In this document: positions 1 through 6,480 of the stretch, one piece after another
Position numbering within the stretch: position 1 is the stretch's first letter
Layout of the letters: each line of letters begins with the position of its first letter
Source of the DNA: Candidatus Uhrbacteria bacterium
Lineage (GTDB): Bacteria; Patescibacteriota; Patescibacteriia; 2-12-FULL-60-25
Assembly (NCBI GenBank): GCA_021413945.1
Contig: JAIOPK010000006.1
Span: 124,001 to 188,000, forward strand
Direction of reading: 5' to 3'
DNA: 64,000 nucleotides
Notes under the pieces: generated by a model
What the model was told of the DNA's origin: nothing
What the model saw: only the letters and a program-made list of their open reading frames with translations
Database searches by the model: none
Program-made: the position numbers and the translations under genes

Positions 1-66
1 GCGCTCAAATAAACGGCGATATCCCTCGTGGAGAACGGGGACGTAGCAAACGATCGACTTGGACAT
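1..66 (-). CDS. 5'-end fragment of an unidentified protein, cut by window edge
   Basis: Only the first 22 codons are in the window, beginning with ATG at 66-64 and running off the left edge; the peptide starts MSKSIVCYVPVLHEGYRRLF. It begins 3 nt after the stop codon of the upstream nucleotidyltransferase, so it is almost certainly the last visible gene of the same minus-strand operon (kinase, dut, nucleotidyltransferase). The neighbours suggest nucleotide metabolism, and a deaminase of the CMP/dCMP type is possible, but the fragment has no diagnostic motif. Function is not assigned. Confidence 0.6.
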   Translation of the reverse strand, partial: MSKSIVCYVPVLHEGYRRLFER

Positions 67-69
67 AGC

Positions 70-630
70 CTAGGCTTCTTTCATCGATACCATCGCTTCT
101 TCAACGGCTTGTAAGATTTTTGGCGTTAGAATTTTTTCCATTTTTTCCGCCGTTGTGAGCTGCATACGGCGGATTTTTGCGCTGGTAGAAGTCGTCGCCA
201 TCCGATCGAGGACGATGACCTCCTTACAATGTTCTTTCAGAGCCGCGATCTCTTCATCGGTATAGGTGTCTTCCGTCGCAATCAGGACATCGGGCTGTAT
301 CGTTTTAATTAAATGCCATTTTGGATCATCGTGCCGTTTCAATATGACAAAATCGACAGGTCGGAGATGCAAGACCATCTCCAATCGTTCGTCTTCCGGA
401 ACAATCGGACGCTCCGGTCCTTTACGTTCCTGGATTTTTTTATCGTTATCGATTCCTACAATCAGGATATCGCCCGTTTTTTTTGCCGCTTCCAGGTAAC
501 GGGCATGACCGATATGCACGAGGTCATACGATCCTTGCGTCAGGACGATCTTGGCCCCAAGAGCTTTCAAGCTGGCGACGACCGTTTTCAAATCGTCATG
601 ATCCATTATTCTTCGTCCCGTTTTGTACAT
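70..630 (-). CDS. HldE C-terminal-like nucleotidyltransferase
   Basis: Cytidylyltransferase-like alpha/beta protein of up to 186 aa. The N-terminal half contains TQGSYDLVHIGHARYL, the HxGH nucleotide-binding signature of the RfaE2/HldE ADP-heptose synthase adenylyltransferase domain, followed by IVGIDNDKKIQERKGPERPI, the usual second block. The C-terminus has a TTSTSAKIRRM segment resembling the ISTT motif of these enzymes. In the family such domains transfer AMP or CMP to a sugar or polyol phosphate. No heptose kinase is nearby, so the substrate is unknown. An alternative start is the Met at 606 (MDHDDLKT). It lies 35 nt downstream of dut and is probably co-transcribed with it. Confidence 0.8.
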   Translation of the reverse strand: MYKTGRRIMDHDDLKTVVASLKALGAKIVLTQGSYDLVHIGHARYLEAAKKTGDILIVGIDNDKKIQERKGPERPIVPEDERLEMVLHLRPVDFVILKRHDDPKWHLIKTIQPDVLIATEDTYTDEEIAALKEHCKEVIVLDRMATTSTSAKIRRMQLTTAEKMEKILTPKILQAVEEAMVSMKEA

Positions 631-665
631 ATGTTACTACGTTAGCAGTCTTGTATGCGTTACCG

Positions 666-1103
666 TCAAGTCTTATAACCGCCTGTCGAGCCCCAGCCGC
701 CTCGCGAGGGACCGGCAGGTTCGCCCTCGTCCCAAGTAGCGCGGGTGATCGGAATGAACATGCCTTGCGCCAAGCGCATGCCTGCTTCGATGGTGACCGG
801 TTCTGTTCCCGGGTTCCAAAAAAAGAGGAGGATTTCATCTTCCGGTCCGCAAAAGTCGCGGTCGACAATACCAATCGTGTTGCCGATGCGCAGTCCCATT
901 TTTTTGAATGTCGACGAGCGAGGAGCGATCATCAGCATATGACCTTCCGGTGCTTGAATCACCAGTCCCGTCGGTAGCATCAAGCTTCCACCCGGAGGGA
1001 CAACGCCGCCTTCACATACGGCAATATCAAAGGCCGCGGCCTCGGCGGTTTTATATTCCGGAAGCTCGATGCCTTCACGGATACGAGTAATGCGGGCTTT
1101 CAT
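666..1103 (-). CDS. dut: dUTP diphosphatase
   Basis: Trimeric dUTPase, hydrolysing dUTP to dUMP and PPi, which keeps uracil out of DNA and supplies dUMP for dTMP synthesis. All five family motifs are visible in the 145-aa protein: AAAFDIAV (motif 1), PRSST (motif 2), GNTIGIVDRDFCG (motif 3, with the catalytic Asp in IVDRD), RLAQGMF (motif 4) and the glycine-rich tail SRGGWGSTG (motif 5; the usual Phe that stacks on uracil is Trp here). Its ATG overlaps the stop codon of the upstream kinase as ATGA, implying translational coupling. Confidence 0.95.
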   Translation of the reverse strand: MKARITRIREGIELPEYKTAEAAAFDIAVCEGGVVPPGGSLMLPTGLVIQAPEGHMLMIAPRSSTFKKMGLRIGNTIGIVDRDFCGPEDEILLFFWNPGTEPVTIEAGMRLAQGMFIPITRATWDEGEPAGPSRGGWGSTGGYKT

Positions 1104-1666
1104 TCTTTTGGCGAGAATCCCAGTTCTTTCATCGCCAAATGAACGGCGGATTCAAATTCTTCACGCGTGCCGGCATTTGGAATGGCCTTCCAAGCGCGCG
1201 CCATGACGTCGGGAATCGTGATTTCGGTCGGAAACTTTTCTTCTTTTTGGAATTGTTCCCAAGTCATGTTGGCTTCCGTCGCTTTTTCTCCGCGTTTCTT
1301 CATTCGCTCATAACGGAGTTCGGCCGGAACCTCGATCGACAGGAGTTTGAAATGGGGGAGCGGTTCAAGAGCGACGATATCTTCCGGACGGCGGATACCG
1401 TCGATGACGACGATGTCTTCCGGAGAGGACAGCGCGATTTTTTCTACCGCATAAGAGAGCGCGTCCTCTCCGTACTCTTTTCTTAAACTATTGGAGAGCT
1501 TAACAAAATTCTCGCGTGATTTCTCGATACCGAGCGTTTCAAGCACGGTTCCGAGGATTCCGCTGAAGCGGATGTAGCCAGCTCCGTATTTGTCGCGGAG
1601 TAAATCAGCGGCCGTCCCTTTTCCGCAGCCGGCCTGGCCGACAAGTCCGATGATGAGTTTGGGCAT
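1100..1666 (-). CDS. P-loop nucleotide/dephospho-CoA kinase-like protein
   Basis: About 188 aa, starting MPKLIIGLVGQ at 1666; a longer reading to 1717 exists but the P-loop would then be unusually far in. Walker A is GQAGCGKGT (residues about 8-16), followed by a helix (AADLLRDKYG). VVIDGIRRPEDI is the Walker B-like strand. This is the pattern of NMP/dephospho-CoA-kinase-like AAA proteins that are common in archaea and Patescibacteria. The substrate cannot be named from sequence, but coupling to dut points to nucleotide or deoxynucleotide phosphorylation. It is the first gene of the minus-strand operon; a weak -10 (TACCCT) lies 11 nt upstream of the ATG. Confidence 0.75.
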   Translation of the reverse strand: MPKLIIGLVGQAGCGKGTAADLLRDKYGAGYIRFSGILGTVLETLGIEKSRENFVKLSNSLRKEYGEDALSYAVEKIALSSPEDIVVIDGIRRPEDIVALEPLPHFKLLSIEVPAELRYERMKKRGEKATEANMTWEQFQKEEKFPTEITIPDVMARAWKAIPNAGTREEFESAVHLAMKELGFSPKE

Positions 1667-1702
1667 AAGATGTGCCAAGGGTAACAGACCGTCGCCTAAC
1701 AC

Positions 1703-1729
1703 AAAACCCACCGTCAAGCGGTGGGTTTT
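1703..1729 (-). terminator. rplA terminator
   Basis: An 11-bp perfect stem (AAAACCCACCG / CGGTGGGTTTT) with a 5-nt loop lies 10 nt past the rplA stop codon. In minus-strand RNA the 3' arm ends in UUUU. It separates rplA from the kinase operon. Confidence 0.85.
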
Positions 1730-1739
1730 GGTTCAAGGG

Positions 1740-2432
1740 TTACGCGAGTTCTGCCGTGTCGACTTTGATGCCCGGGCCCATCGTGGAGGTCAATGTGACC
1801 GATCCGAGATAGACGCCCTTGGCGGAAGCCGGTTTGACCTTTTTCAAGGCATCGATGAGAACGTTCAAGTTCTCGAGGAGGTTCTTGGCATCGAGCGAGG
1901 ACTTGCCGATCGCTTGGTGAATGTTGCCGGTCGTATCGTTCTTGAAAGCGACCTTACCTTTCTTCACGTCTTCGATCAGCTTTTTGATGTTGGTGCCCAC
2001 TGTGTCGGTTTTCGGGTTCGGCATGAGGCCGGATGGTCCGAGAATTTTAGCGACCTTGGCGAGCTTAGGCATCATGTCCGGCGTTGCAACAGCGACTTCG
2101 AAATCGATTTTGCCTGTCTTGGCGATTTCATCGATCAACTCTTGGCCACCAACGATGTCGGCTCCGGCGTCCGTCGCTTCCTTCTCTTTGTCGGCGGCGA
2201 CGAAAGCGATGACTTTCTTTGCCTTGCCGATTGAGTGAGGGAAAATGATGGTGGAGCGGACTTGCTGATCGCCCTTTTTGACGTCGATACCGAGGTGGAT
2301 ATGGACCTCGACGGAGCCGTCAAACTTGGTCGTGGCTGTTTTCTTTACAAGCTCCATGGCTTCTGTCGGCTTGTAGAGCTTCTTGGGGTCAACGAGCTTT
2401 TTGAGCTCGGTATAACGCTTGGAATGCGCCAT
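1740..2432 (-). CDS. rplA: 50S ribosomal protein L1
   Basis: 230 aa, normal length for L1, starting MAHSKRYTELKKLVD; the longer reading up to 2471 is ignored because it would consume the regulatory leader. Typical L1 blocks are present: ATTKFDGSVEVHIHLGID, the GPSGLMPNPKTDTVG loop and a C-terminal GVYLGSVTLTSTMGPG. L1 binds the mobile stalk of 23S rRNA and in many bacteria represses its own operon. Here it is monocistronic, separated from rplK by a lipoprotein gene, with its own promoter (2490-2518), leader and terminator (1703-1729). Some Patescibacteria lineages lack L1; this one has it. Confidence 0.97.
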   Translation of the reverse strand: MAHSKRYTELKKLVDPKKLYKPTEAMELVKKTATTKFDGSVEVHIHLGIDVKKGDQQVRSTIIFPHSIGKAKKVIAFVAADKEKEATDAGADIVGGQELIDEIAKTGKIDFEVAVATPDMMPKLAKVAKILGPSGLMPNPKTDTVGTNIKKLIEDVKKGKVAFKNDTTGNIHQAIGKSSLDAKNLLENLNVLIDALKKVKPASAKGVYLGSVTLTSTMGPGIKVDTAELA

Positions 2433-2460
2433 ACGTGGTTCGGTCGGCCGCTTATTTAGC

Positions 2461-2473
2461 AAGCCTCCCACAT
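2461..2473 (-). promoter_or_regulatory. Candidate L1 autoregulatory site in rplA leader
   Basis: In minus-strand RNA the leader reads AUGUGGGAGGCUU, about 29 nt before the rplA start. GUGGGAGGCUU is identical to the segment of 23S rRNA helix 76 (GGUGGGAGGCUUUGAA in E. coli) bound by ribosomal protein L1. It lies between the rplA promoter and start codon, exactly where an L1 translational operator would act. The identity to 23S is from memory of the E. coli sequence; feedback repression is inferred. Confidence 0.65.
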
Positions 2474-2489
2474 AGGATTTAGTGCGGAG

Positions 2490-2518
2490 ACATTAGCCAA
2501 AAGCTTTAATAATGTCAA
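2490..2518 (-). promoter_or_regulatory. rplA promoter
   Basis: Minus-strand TTGACA (2518-2513), a 17-nt spacer, then TAATGT (2495-2490): a near-consensus sigma-70 promoter. The -35 box overlaps the stop codon of the upstream lipoprotein gene. The predicted start leaves a leader of about 50 nt containing the L1-like site. Confidence 0.85.
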
Positions 2519-3192
2519 CTGGTACGAAGTTGGGCGAGAATATCGTTCACGGTCTTGATCAGATCGTCCTGCGCAGGAAGGGGGAGGTCTTTGACGCTGT
2601 AATCGGCGAGAAGATAGAGATAGAGATTTCCATCCTGCAGATGGATTTCTCGGCGGTGTTCGGTTGGGATGCTTCTTGATTCCGGATGTGAAAACCACAT
2701 GGCCGTGCCTGGGAGTCGATCGATGGGCTGTCCGCCGCTTGGCGATCTCGCCTTTGCAATGTCGATGGCGACCTGGAATTTTTTTTCTACGTCGGCTCCC
2801 GTAACAAGAATTAACTGCGCCGTTCCATATGGAGAGACGCGCTCGCTTGGATGCAGTTTGAATCCCCACTGACAAAGTTCGCGTTGATCCTTATCGGGGT
2901 TTGATTTTGCTTCTCCGGGCGGAGTTCTGCCTAATAGATCCTCAACTTGTTCCGGCGTTAGAGCGATCTCTCCATCGCCTTCATGTTTTGTGAGATCAGA
3001 AGGAACCGGGACACCCACGAGTTTTGAAATATCAATTTCCGTGAGGAGTATGCACGGATTTTTAAGCGCATAAACAGTGCCGCTCCCGCGCTCTTCTCCA
3101 GTTCGCCCCGTTGGAACGGAGCTACACCCGGCTCCGAGCAGCATGCTGATGCCGAGCAGAGCAAGAAGACTCTTCAAAGGTTTTGTATTCAT
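2515..3192 (-). CDS. Predicted lipoprotein, unknown function
   Basis: 225 aa beginning MNTKPLKSLLALLG, with a signal peptide ending in the lipobox LGAGC (Cys about residue 22), so it should be lipidated and tethered to the outer face of the membrane. The mature part has a low-complexity linker (VPTGRTGEERGSG), then a globular domain with Cys in NPCILL and LCQWGF that could form a disulfide. I recognise no family. A TACGCT hexamer ends 9 nt before the ATG, suggesting near-leaderless transcription. It interrupts the usual rplK-rplA pair. Confidence 0.8.
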   Translation of the reverse strand: MNTKPLKSLLALLGISMLLGAGCSSVPTGRTGEERGSGTVYALKNPCILLTEIDISKLVGVPVPSDLTKHEGDGEIALTPEQVEDLLGRTPPGEAKSNPDKDQRELCQWGFKLHPSERVSPYGTAQLILVTGADVEKKFQVAIDIAKARSPSGGQPIDRLPGTAMWFSHPESRSIPTEHRREIHLQDGNLYLYLLADYSVKDLPLPAQDDLIKTVNDILAQLRTS

Positions 3193-3210
3193 GATAAGGG
3201 AAGCGTAACA

Positions 3211-3236
3211 CAAACCCCGCCTTGCGGCGGGGTTTG
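3211..3236 (-). terminator. rplK terminator
   Basis: 11-bp perfect stem (CAAACCCCGCC / GGCGGGGTTTG) with a 4-nt loop, 9 nt downstream of the rplK stop. It separates rplK from the lipoprotein gene. The U-tract on the minus strand is short (UGUU), so termination may be partial. Confidence 0.75.
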
Positions 3237-3245
3237 CTTTGTCGA

Positions 3246-3671
3246 TTAATCGACGACCGTTACTCCCATGTTGCGTGCCGTGCCTTCGATTTGGCTCATG
3301 GCCGCTTCGATGGTGTGGCAGTTTAAATCCTGCATTTTTGCTTCCGCAATTTCGCGGACCTGGGCTTTGGTGACCTTGCCGACCTTATCGAGGTGCGGTT
3401 TGGCGGAACCTTTCTCGATCTTGGCGGCCTTCATGAGGAAGGCGGAGACCGGAGCGGTTTTGAGAATGAAGTCGTAGGTACGATCTTCATACAACGTGAT
3501 GACGGCCGGGACGACGTCGCCGAGGCGGTCCTGTGTCGCATCGTTGATGCGCTTACAGAATTCGGCGATGTTCATACCGTGCTGACCGAGGGCAGGACCG
3601 AGCGGGGGAGCCGGGGTGGCACGGCCGCCGATGACCTGAACTTTGATCAGGGTTTTGATTTTCTTAGCCAT
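3246..3671 (-). CDS. rplK: 50S ribosomal protein L11
   Basis: 141 aa, the standard L11 length. The N-terminal domain has [20 protein letters not shown], and the C-terminal rRNA-binding domain ends [12 protein letters not shown], the typical family terminus. L11 forms the base of the GTPase-associated stalk where EF-G and EF-Tu act. It has its own promoter, whose -35 box sits inside the nusG terminator, and its own terminator, so it is transcribed separately from rplA. Confidence 0.97.
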   Translation of the reverse strand: MAKKIKTLIKVQVIGGRATPAPPLGPALGQHGMNIAEFCKRINDATQDRLGDVVPAVITLYEDRTYDFILKTAPVSAFLMKAAKIEKGSAKPHLDKVGKVTKAQVREIAEAKMQDLNCHTIEAAMSQIEGTARNMGVTVVD

Positions 3672-3728
3672 AGTAATTGGTTATGTGAGTGGCGGGGAAG
3701 CTTCCGCCGACCGCGTAACAGTGGCCTG

Positions 3729-3757
3729 TTTATAGCAAAACCCTCGCCGTTTGGCAA
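3729..3757 (-). promoter_or_regulatory. rplK promoter nested in nusG terminator
   Basis: Minus strand TTGCCA (3757-3752), 17-nt spacer, TATAAA (3734-3729). The -35 and most of the spacer coincide with the stem of the nusG terminator hairpin (3738-3763). The resulting leader of about 50 nt contains a small GGCGG/CCGCC hairpin. Confidence 0.75.
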
Positions 3758-3763
3758 GGGTTT
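3738..3763 (-). terminator. nusG terminator hairpin
   Basis: Stem AAACCCTCGCC / GGCAAGGGTTT with one C-A mismatch and a 4-nt loop, starting 5 nt after the nusG stop codon. The minus-strand RNA continues UUUUGC after the stem. It doubles as part of the rplK promoter. Confidence 0.75.
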
Positions 3764-3768
3764 GGCTC

Positions 3769-4320
3769 CTAGATCTTTTTGACCTGTGTAAAATCGAGTT
3801 CCAGCGGGGTTTCGCGGCCAAACATCGAGACGAGGACTTTGACCTTTCCGCGGGCGCCATCGATCTCGTTGACTTTGCCTTCAAACCCTTTGAACGGACC
3901 GTCGCCGATTTTGACGGCCATTCCCACCTGCAAGTCGATCGTGATCTCCGGTTCTCCTTGCGTTGTTCCGGCGCGTTTCAAGATGGCATCGACTTCCAGT
4001 TGCGAGAGCGGGGAGGGAGTTGTTCCCGTTCCGATGAAACCGGTCACGTTGGGCGTGTTACGCACGACGTACCAGGAATCGTCGGTGACAAGCATATCGA
4101 CGAGGACGTAGCCTGGGTAGATCTTTTCTTCAACGACGCGGCGCTTGCCGTTCTTGATCTTAATTTTCTTTTCCTTGGGAACAAGGATGTTGAAAATATA
4201 ATCTTTCATGTTCAACGCCTCGATGCGCTGGACCAAGCTGTCGGCGACGTTTTCCTCGTATCCGCTATACGTGTGGATCGCGTACCAGCGTCGGCCGTAT
4301 TCTGCGGTTTGTTTAGGCAT
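3769..4320 (-). CDS. nusG: Transcription termination/antitermination factor NusG
   Basis: 183 aa. The NGN domain begins GRRWYAIHTYSGYEENVADS, the family hallmark, with KIYPGYVLVDM and GFIGTG motifs following; the C-terminal KOW domain is VGMAVKIGDGPFKGFEGKV. NusG binds RNA polymerase, suppresses pausing and links transcription to ribosomes or Rho. It lies 8 nt downstream of secE in the usual secE-nusG order. Confidence 0.97.
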   Translation of the reverse strand: MPKQTAEYGRRWYAIHTYSGYEENVADSLVQRIEALNMKDYIFNILVPKEKKIKIKNGKRRVVEEKIYPGYVLVDMLVTDDSWYVVRNTPNVTGFIGTGTTPSPLSQLEVDAILKRAGTTQGEPEITIDLQVGMAVKIGDGPFKGFEGKVNEIDGARGKVKVLVSMFGRETPLELDFTQVKKI

Positions 4321-4328
4321 ACTTTTTT

Positions 4329-4658
4329 TTATTGGATCGGCGTGACTTGAACGTCGACAGGCTTTCCTTCCGCATCAACGGCCTCGATGCCCGAGTTGAG
4401 ATTCGGCTGGAGATCGGGAACGACCGGGGAAGTAGCCGGCACTGTCGGAGCGCTGCCTTGGCGGCGCTGGAGGAGGGCGGTCACGCTCTTGCTCAGACCG
4501 AGGTCGAGTGCGGCAAAGAAGGCGGCCAGAATGACGCAGCTCACGATAACGAGCGCGCTGTAGCGGGCGACTTCTTGACGTGAAGGCCAAGTGACCTTTT
4601 CAAGTTCTGCCTTGGCGGAGCGGAGGTAGTTGAATGCGTAGGAGATGGGGTTGACCAT
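4329..4658 (-). CDS. secE: Preprotein translocase subunit SecE
   Basis: 109 aa from the Met at 4658 (MVNPISYAFNYLRSAKAEL). The amphipathic segment KAELEKVTWPSRQEV and a single membrane helix (about residues 34-56) are diagnostic for SecE, which clamps the SecY channel. The 45-residue hydrophilic C-terminal tail is longer than in minimal single-helix SecE proteins. Upstream in-frame sequence to 5000 is the leader and promoter region, so the short start is preferred. Co-transcribed with nusG. Confidence 0.95.
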   Translation of the reverse strand: MVNPISYAFNYLRSAKAELEKVTWPSRQEVARYSALVIVSCVILAAFFAALDLGLSKSVTALLQRRQGSAPTVPATSPVVPDLQPNLNSGIEAVDAEGKPVDVQVTPIQ

Positions 4659-4670
4659 AAAAGCTTTTTT

Positions 4671-4689
4671 AAAAGGCCCGCTAGGGGCC
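4671..4689 (-). terminator. Candidate attenuator in secE leader
   Basis: Minus-strand RNA forms GGCCC-CUAGC-GGGCC followed by UUUU just upstream of the secE start, i.e. an intrinsic-terminator-shaped hairpin inside the leader. It could attenuate the secE-nusG transcript. The stem is only 5 bp, so this is tentative. Confidence 0.45.
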
Positions 4690-4698
4690 AATGGAGCC

Positions 4699-4727
4699 AG
4701 ATTAACAGGTATTTTATTGTTTGGCAA
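4699..4727 (-). promoter_or_regulatory. secE-nusG promoter
   Basis: Minus strand TTGCCA (4727-4722), 17-nt spacer, TAATCT (4704-4699). The leader before secE is about 35 nt and holds the hairpin at 4671-4689. Confidence 0.75.
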
Positions 4728-4752
4728 GCCCCGTAGAGTTACGGGGTAGAGG

Positions 4753-4780
4753 TTGACAAATCCGTCGGAAGCTGTACCTT
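4753..4780 (+). promoter_or_regulatory. Promoter of the orphan gene at 4804
   Basis: TTGACA (4753-4758), 16-nt spacer, TACCTT (4775-4780). A strong Shine-Dalgarno AGGAGG at 4791-4796 follows, 7 nt before the ATG. SD sequences are otherwise rare in this window. Confidence 0.7.
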
Positions 4781-4803
4781 CACAAGTGCTAGGAGGCTGC
4801 CAA

Positions 4804-5331
4804 ATGTCGGCTGTCAAAGCGTATGAGGGAGTGCGACCGATCAGGAGATGGGATCGGGAGCCAAGCGAGTTCTGGGAGGCCGTCACGCGTATCATCGCGG
4901 AACTGCGGTACGATCCGCGGCCGCAGGCGGGCCGCTGGCCGGAGCCCGCCGCGCCGGTGCGCCGTACCGTCACCGGAATCGGTTTCTCCAGCGCGGTCAA
5001 GGATCAGCTGTGCCAGCTTGTAGCTCAGCTTCCCTGGCTTCTTCCCATTCTCGAGCATCGGCTCGCACGATCCCGCGAGGAAGGGCTCAGACGCATCGAC
5101 CACTATCGAGGAATTTTCGAGGATGCGTGTCTGCTGATCGACCTCGAGCAGTTTCGCGTCGATGAGAAAGCCGACCTCGAGACGCGCGCGGAACAGATCG
5201 ACGCGCTCTCGCGTGCGATGCTCCTCAAGAGCGAACTGCTTCTCGTCATCGCACAGTTTGACCTCTTGCGCGAGCCGTATCGCGACCGCCCCGCTCCCGA
5301 TATCCGGATCCGCCTCAAGGCTGTCGCCTAA
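4804..5331 (+). CDS. Orphan hypothetical protein, GC-rich, monocistronic
   Basis: 175 aa beginning MSAVKAYEGVRPIRRWDREP. The start is fixed by AGGAGG at 4791-4796. The protein is mainly helical and charged with many Arg/Glu/Leu, has no signal peptide or membrane segment, and a Leu-rich stretch near the middle (QLVAQLPWLLPILEHRLARS). I recognise no family. It is a stand-alone transcription unit with a consensus promoter and a strong terminator (5338-5370). Codon choice (CGC, CTC, GAG, ATC) is more GC-rich than its neighbours, a trait shared with the genes at 27975, 28650, 38240 and 55883. Confidence 0.7.
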   Translation: MSAVKAYEGVRPIRRWDREPSEFWEAVTRIIAELRYDPRPQAGRWPEPAAPVRRTVTGIGFSSAVKDQLCQLVAQLPWLLPILEHRLARSREEGLRRIDHYRGIFEDACLLIDLEQFRVDEKADLETRAEQIDALSRAMLLKSELLLVIAQFDLLREPYRDRPAPDIRIRLKAVA

Positions 5332-5337
5332 CTGAAA

Positions 5338-5370
5338 CGCCCCCGTAGGACACAATTGTCCACGGGGGCG
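5338..5370 (+). terminator. Terminator of the 4804 gene
   Basis: Two-tier stem: CGCCCCCGT/ACGGGGGCG outside, GGACA/TGTCC inside, one bulged A, 4-nt loop, then ATTGTTTT. It starts 6 nt after the stop codon. Confidence 0.9.
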
Positions 5371-5392
5371 CATTGTTTTCTCAAGCACCATG

Positions 5393-5465
5393 TCGGGCTA
5401 GTGGGATTTGAACCCACGGCCTCTTGCACCCCATGCAAGCGCGCTACCAACTGCGCTATAGCCCG
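5393..5465 (-). tRNA. tRNA-Pro (anticodon GGG)
   Basis: Complete 73-nt cloverleaf on the minus strand. The acceptor stem CGGGCTA/TAGCCCG has the C1-G72 pair and A73 discriminator characteristic of bacterial tRNA-Pro. The D stem is GCGC/GCGC, the anticodon stem CTTGC/GCAAG with loop ATGGGGT (anticodon GGG, reads CCC/CCU), and the T stem GTGGG/CCCAC with loop TTCAAAT. The CCA end is not encoded (ACATGG follows), so CCA must be added post-transcriptionally. Confidence 0.95.
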
Positions 5466-5561
5466 GCGCGAGGCTTGAGAAACGTGGGCAGAGCATACGC
5501 ATGAGCCAAGGTTTTTTCAAGGTGCTTGGGACGTGCCCCCTTGACGGATGTACCGCTTTTC

Positions 5562-5590
5562 TTGCGTTCCTCTTGAGCTAGGTACATAAT
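5562..5590 (+). promoter_or_regulatory. HU gene promoter
   Basis: TTGCGT (5562-5567), 17-nt spacer, CATAAT (5585-5590), leaving a leader of about 50 nt before the HU start at 5648. I see no other feature in the 5466-5561 gap after the tRNA. Confidence 0.6.
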
Positions 5591-5647
5591 TCCCTAGCAA
5601 ACCCGAACTTTTATTCACCACGGGTTGAAATAAATTTTTTAGACCAT

Positions 5648-5929
5648 ATGGCCAAGATGACCAAGTCCCAGCTCATGAGCGAGCTCGCCGCCAAGACAAA
5701 CATGAGCAAGAAGGACGTTATCATGTTCGTCGATACGCTCGTGAACATGGCTCTCAAGAACGTGAAGACAAACGGAGAGTTTGTCATTCCGGGCTTGGGC
5801 AAGCTTGTGAAGGTGAAGCGCGCCGCGCGCATGGGCCGCAACCCGGCCACGGGCGCCGAGATCAAGATCGCCGCCAAGACGGTCGTGAAGTTCCGCGTCG
5901 CCAAGGCCGCCAAGGAAGCCGTTCTTTAA
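5648..5929 (+). CDS. HU/IHF-family DNA-binding protein
   Basis: 93 aa, typical size of an HU subunit. It begins MAKMTKSQLMSELAAKTNMS (helical dimerisation domain) and carries the DNA-binding arm signature GLGKLVKVKRAARMGRNPATG. HU proteins bend and compact DNA and assist replication and recombination. An alternative start is the Met at codon 4. It is monocistronic, with a promoter at 5562-5590 and a perfect 17-bp terminator. Confidence 0.95.
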   Translation: MAKMTKSQLMSELAAKTNMSKKDVIMFVDTLVNMALKNVKTNGEFVIPGLGKLVKVKRAARMGRNPATGAEIKIAAKTVVKFRVAKAAKEAVL

Positions 5930-5948
5930 TCGACCCGTTCGATTTTAC

Positions 5949-5984
5949 AAAGCCCCGGTCCGATGTACATCGGACCGGGGCTTT
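5949..5984 (+). terminator. HU gene terminator
   Basis: Perfect 17-bp stem AAAGCCCCGGTCCGATG with a 2-nt loop, followed by TTT, 19 nt after the HU stop. The -10 of the next gene begins only 5 nt after it. Confidence 0.95.
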
Positions 5985-6001
5985 TGTGTTACGATTTCTT
6001 T

Positions 6002-6460
6002 ATGAAGTCGATCCTGATACGCGCCACGCCGATTTCACTCGGCGGTTCCGTTTTAGCCGGCTTGCTTCTGCTTGTCGGTGCATTGGTATGGATCGCGTTT
6101 CAACCGCATGAGCCTTCCGTTGCCCTGCGTGTCACGCTTTTGACCGTCTGGGTCGGACTTCTTGCCTACGCCGCCGATGCGTGGAGTGAACGGATTGAAT
6201 ATGAAGGCGGACGGATTTCTTTCAACTCATTTTTCAAGAAGCGGGTGGAGATCGTCCTGCGACTTACGGACGACATTCTCGTCGTGCATGAAGGCTTGAA
6301 TCAGGAGCGCGGTATTATTTCGGTACGATTTCGTGAACGCGGAGGTCGCCTCATTGAGTGGCCGCTCGGACCCCTGTGGCATCGCCATCACCTTGAGGCA
6401 TTTTTTTCCGCATTAGAAAAAGAAGCTGGGAAGAAAAAAATGTTTGAACAGGTCCGCTGA
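6002..6460 (+). CDS. Membrane protein with two N-terminal helices, unknown
   Basis: 152 aa from the Met at 6002 (MKSILIRATPISLGG). Two hydrophobic segments at about residues 12-34 and 40-57 are followed by a soluble domain of about 90 aa with alternating beta-like segments (RIEYEGGRISFNSFFKKRVE), reminiscent of bacterial PH-like domains after a membrane hairpin. No family is certain. TACGAT lies 6 nt before the ATG with no SD, so the mRNA is probably leaderless. The next gene starts 20 nt downstream with its own -10. Confidence 0.75.
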   Translation: MKSILIRATPISLGGSVLAGLLLLVGALVWIAFQPHEPSVALRVTLLTVWVGLLAYAADAWSERIEYEGGRISFNSFFKKRVEIVLRLTDDILVVHEGLNQERGIISVRFRERGGRLIEWPLGPLWHRHHLEAFFSALEKEAGKKKMFEQVR

Positions 6461-6480
6461 CAATCTGATACAATCATTCC

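Noticed and set aside
4659-5000. N-terminal extension of secE to 5000
   Set aside because: The extension covers the secE promoter and hairpin and the start of a divergent gene and has no SecE-like sequence; the Met at 4658 gives normal SecE.
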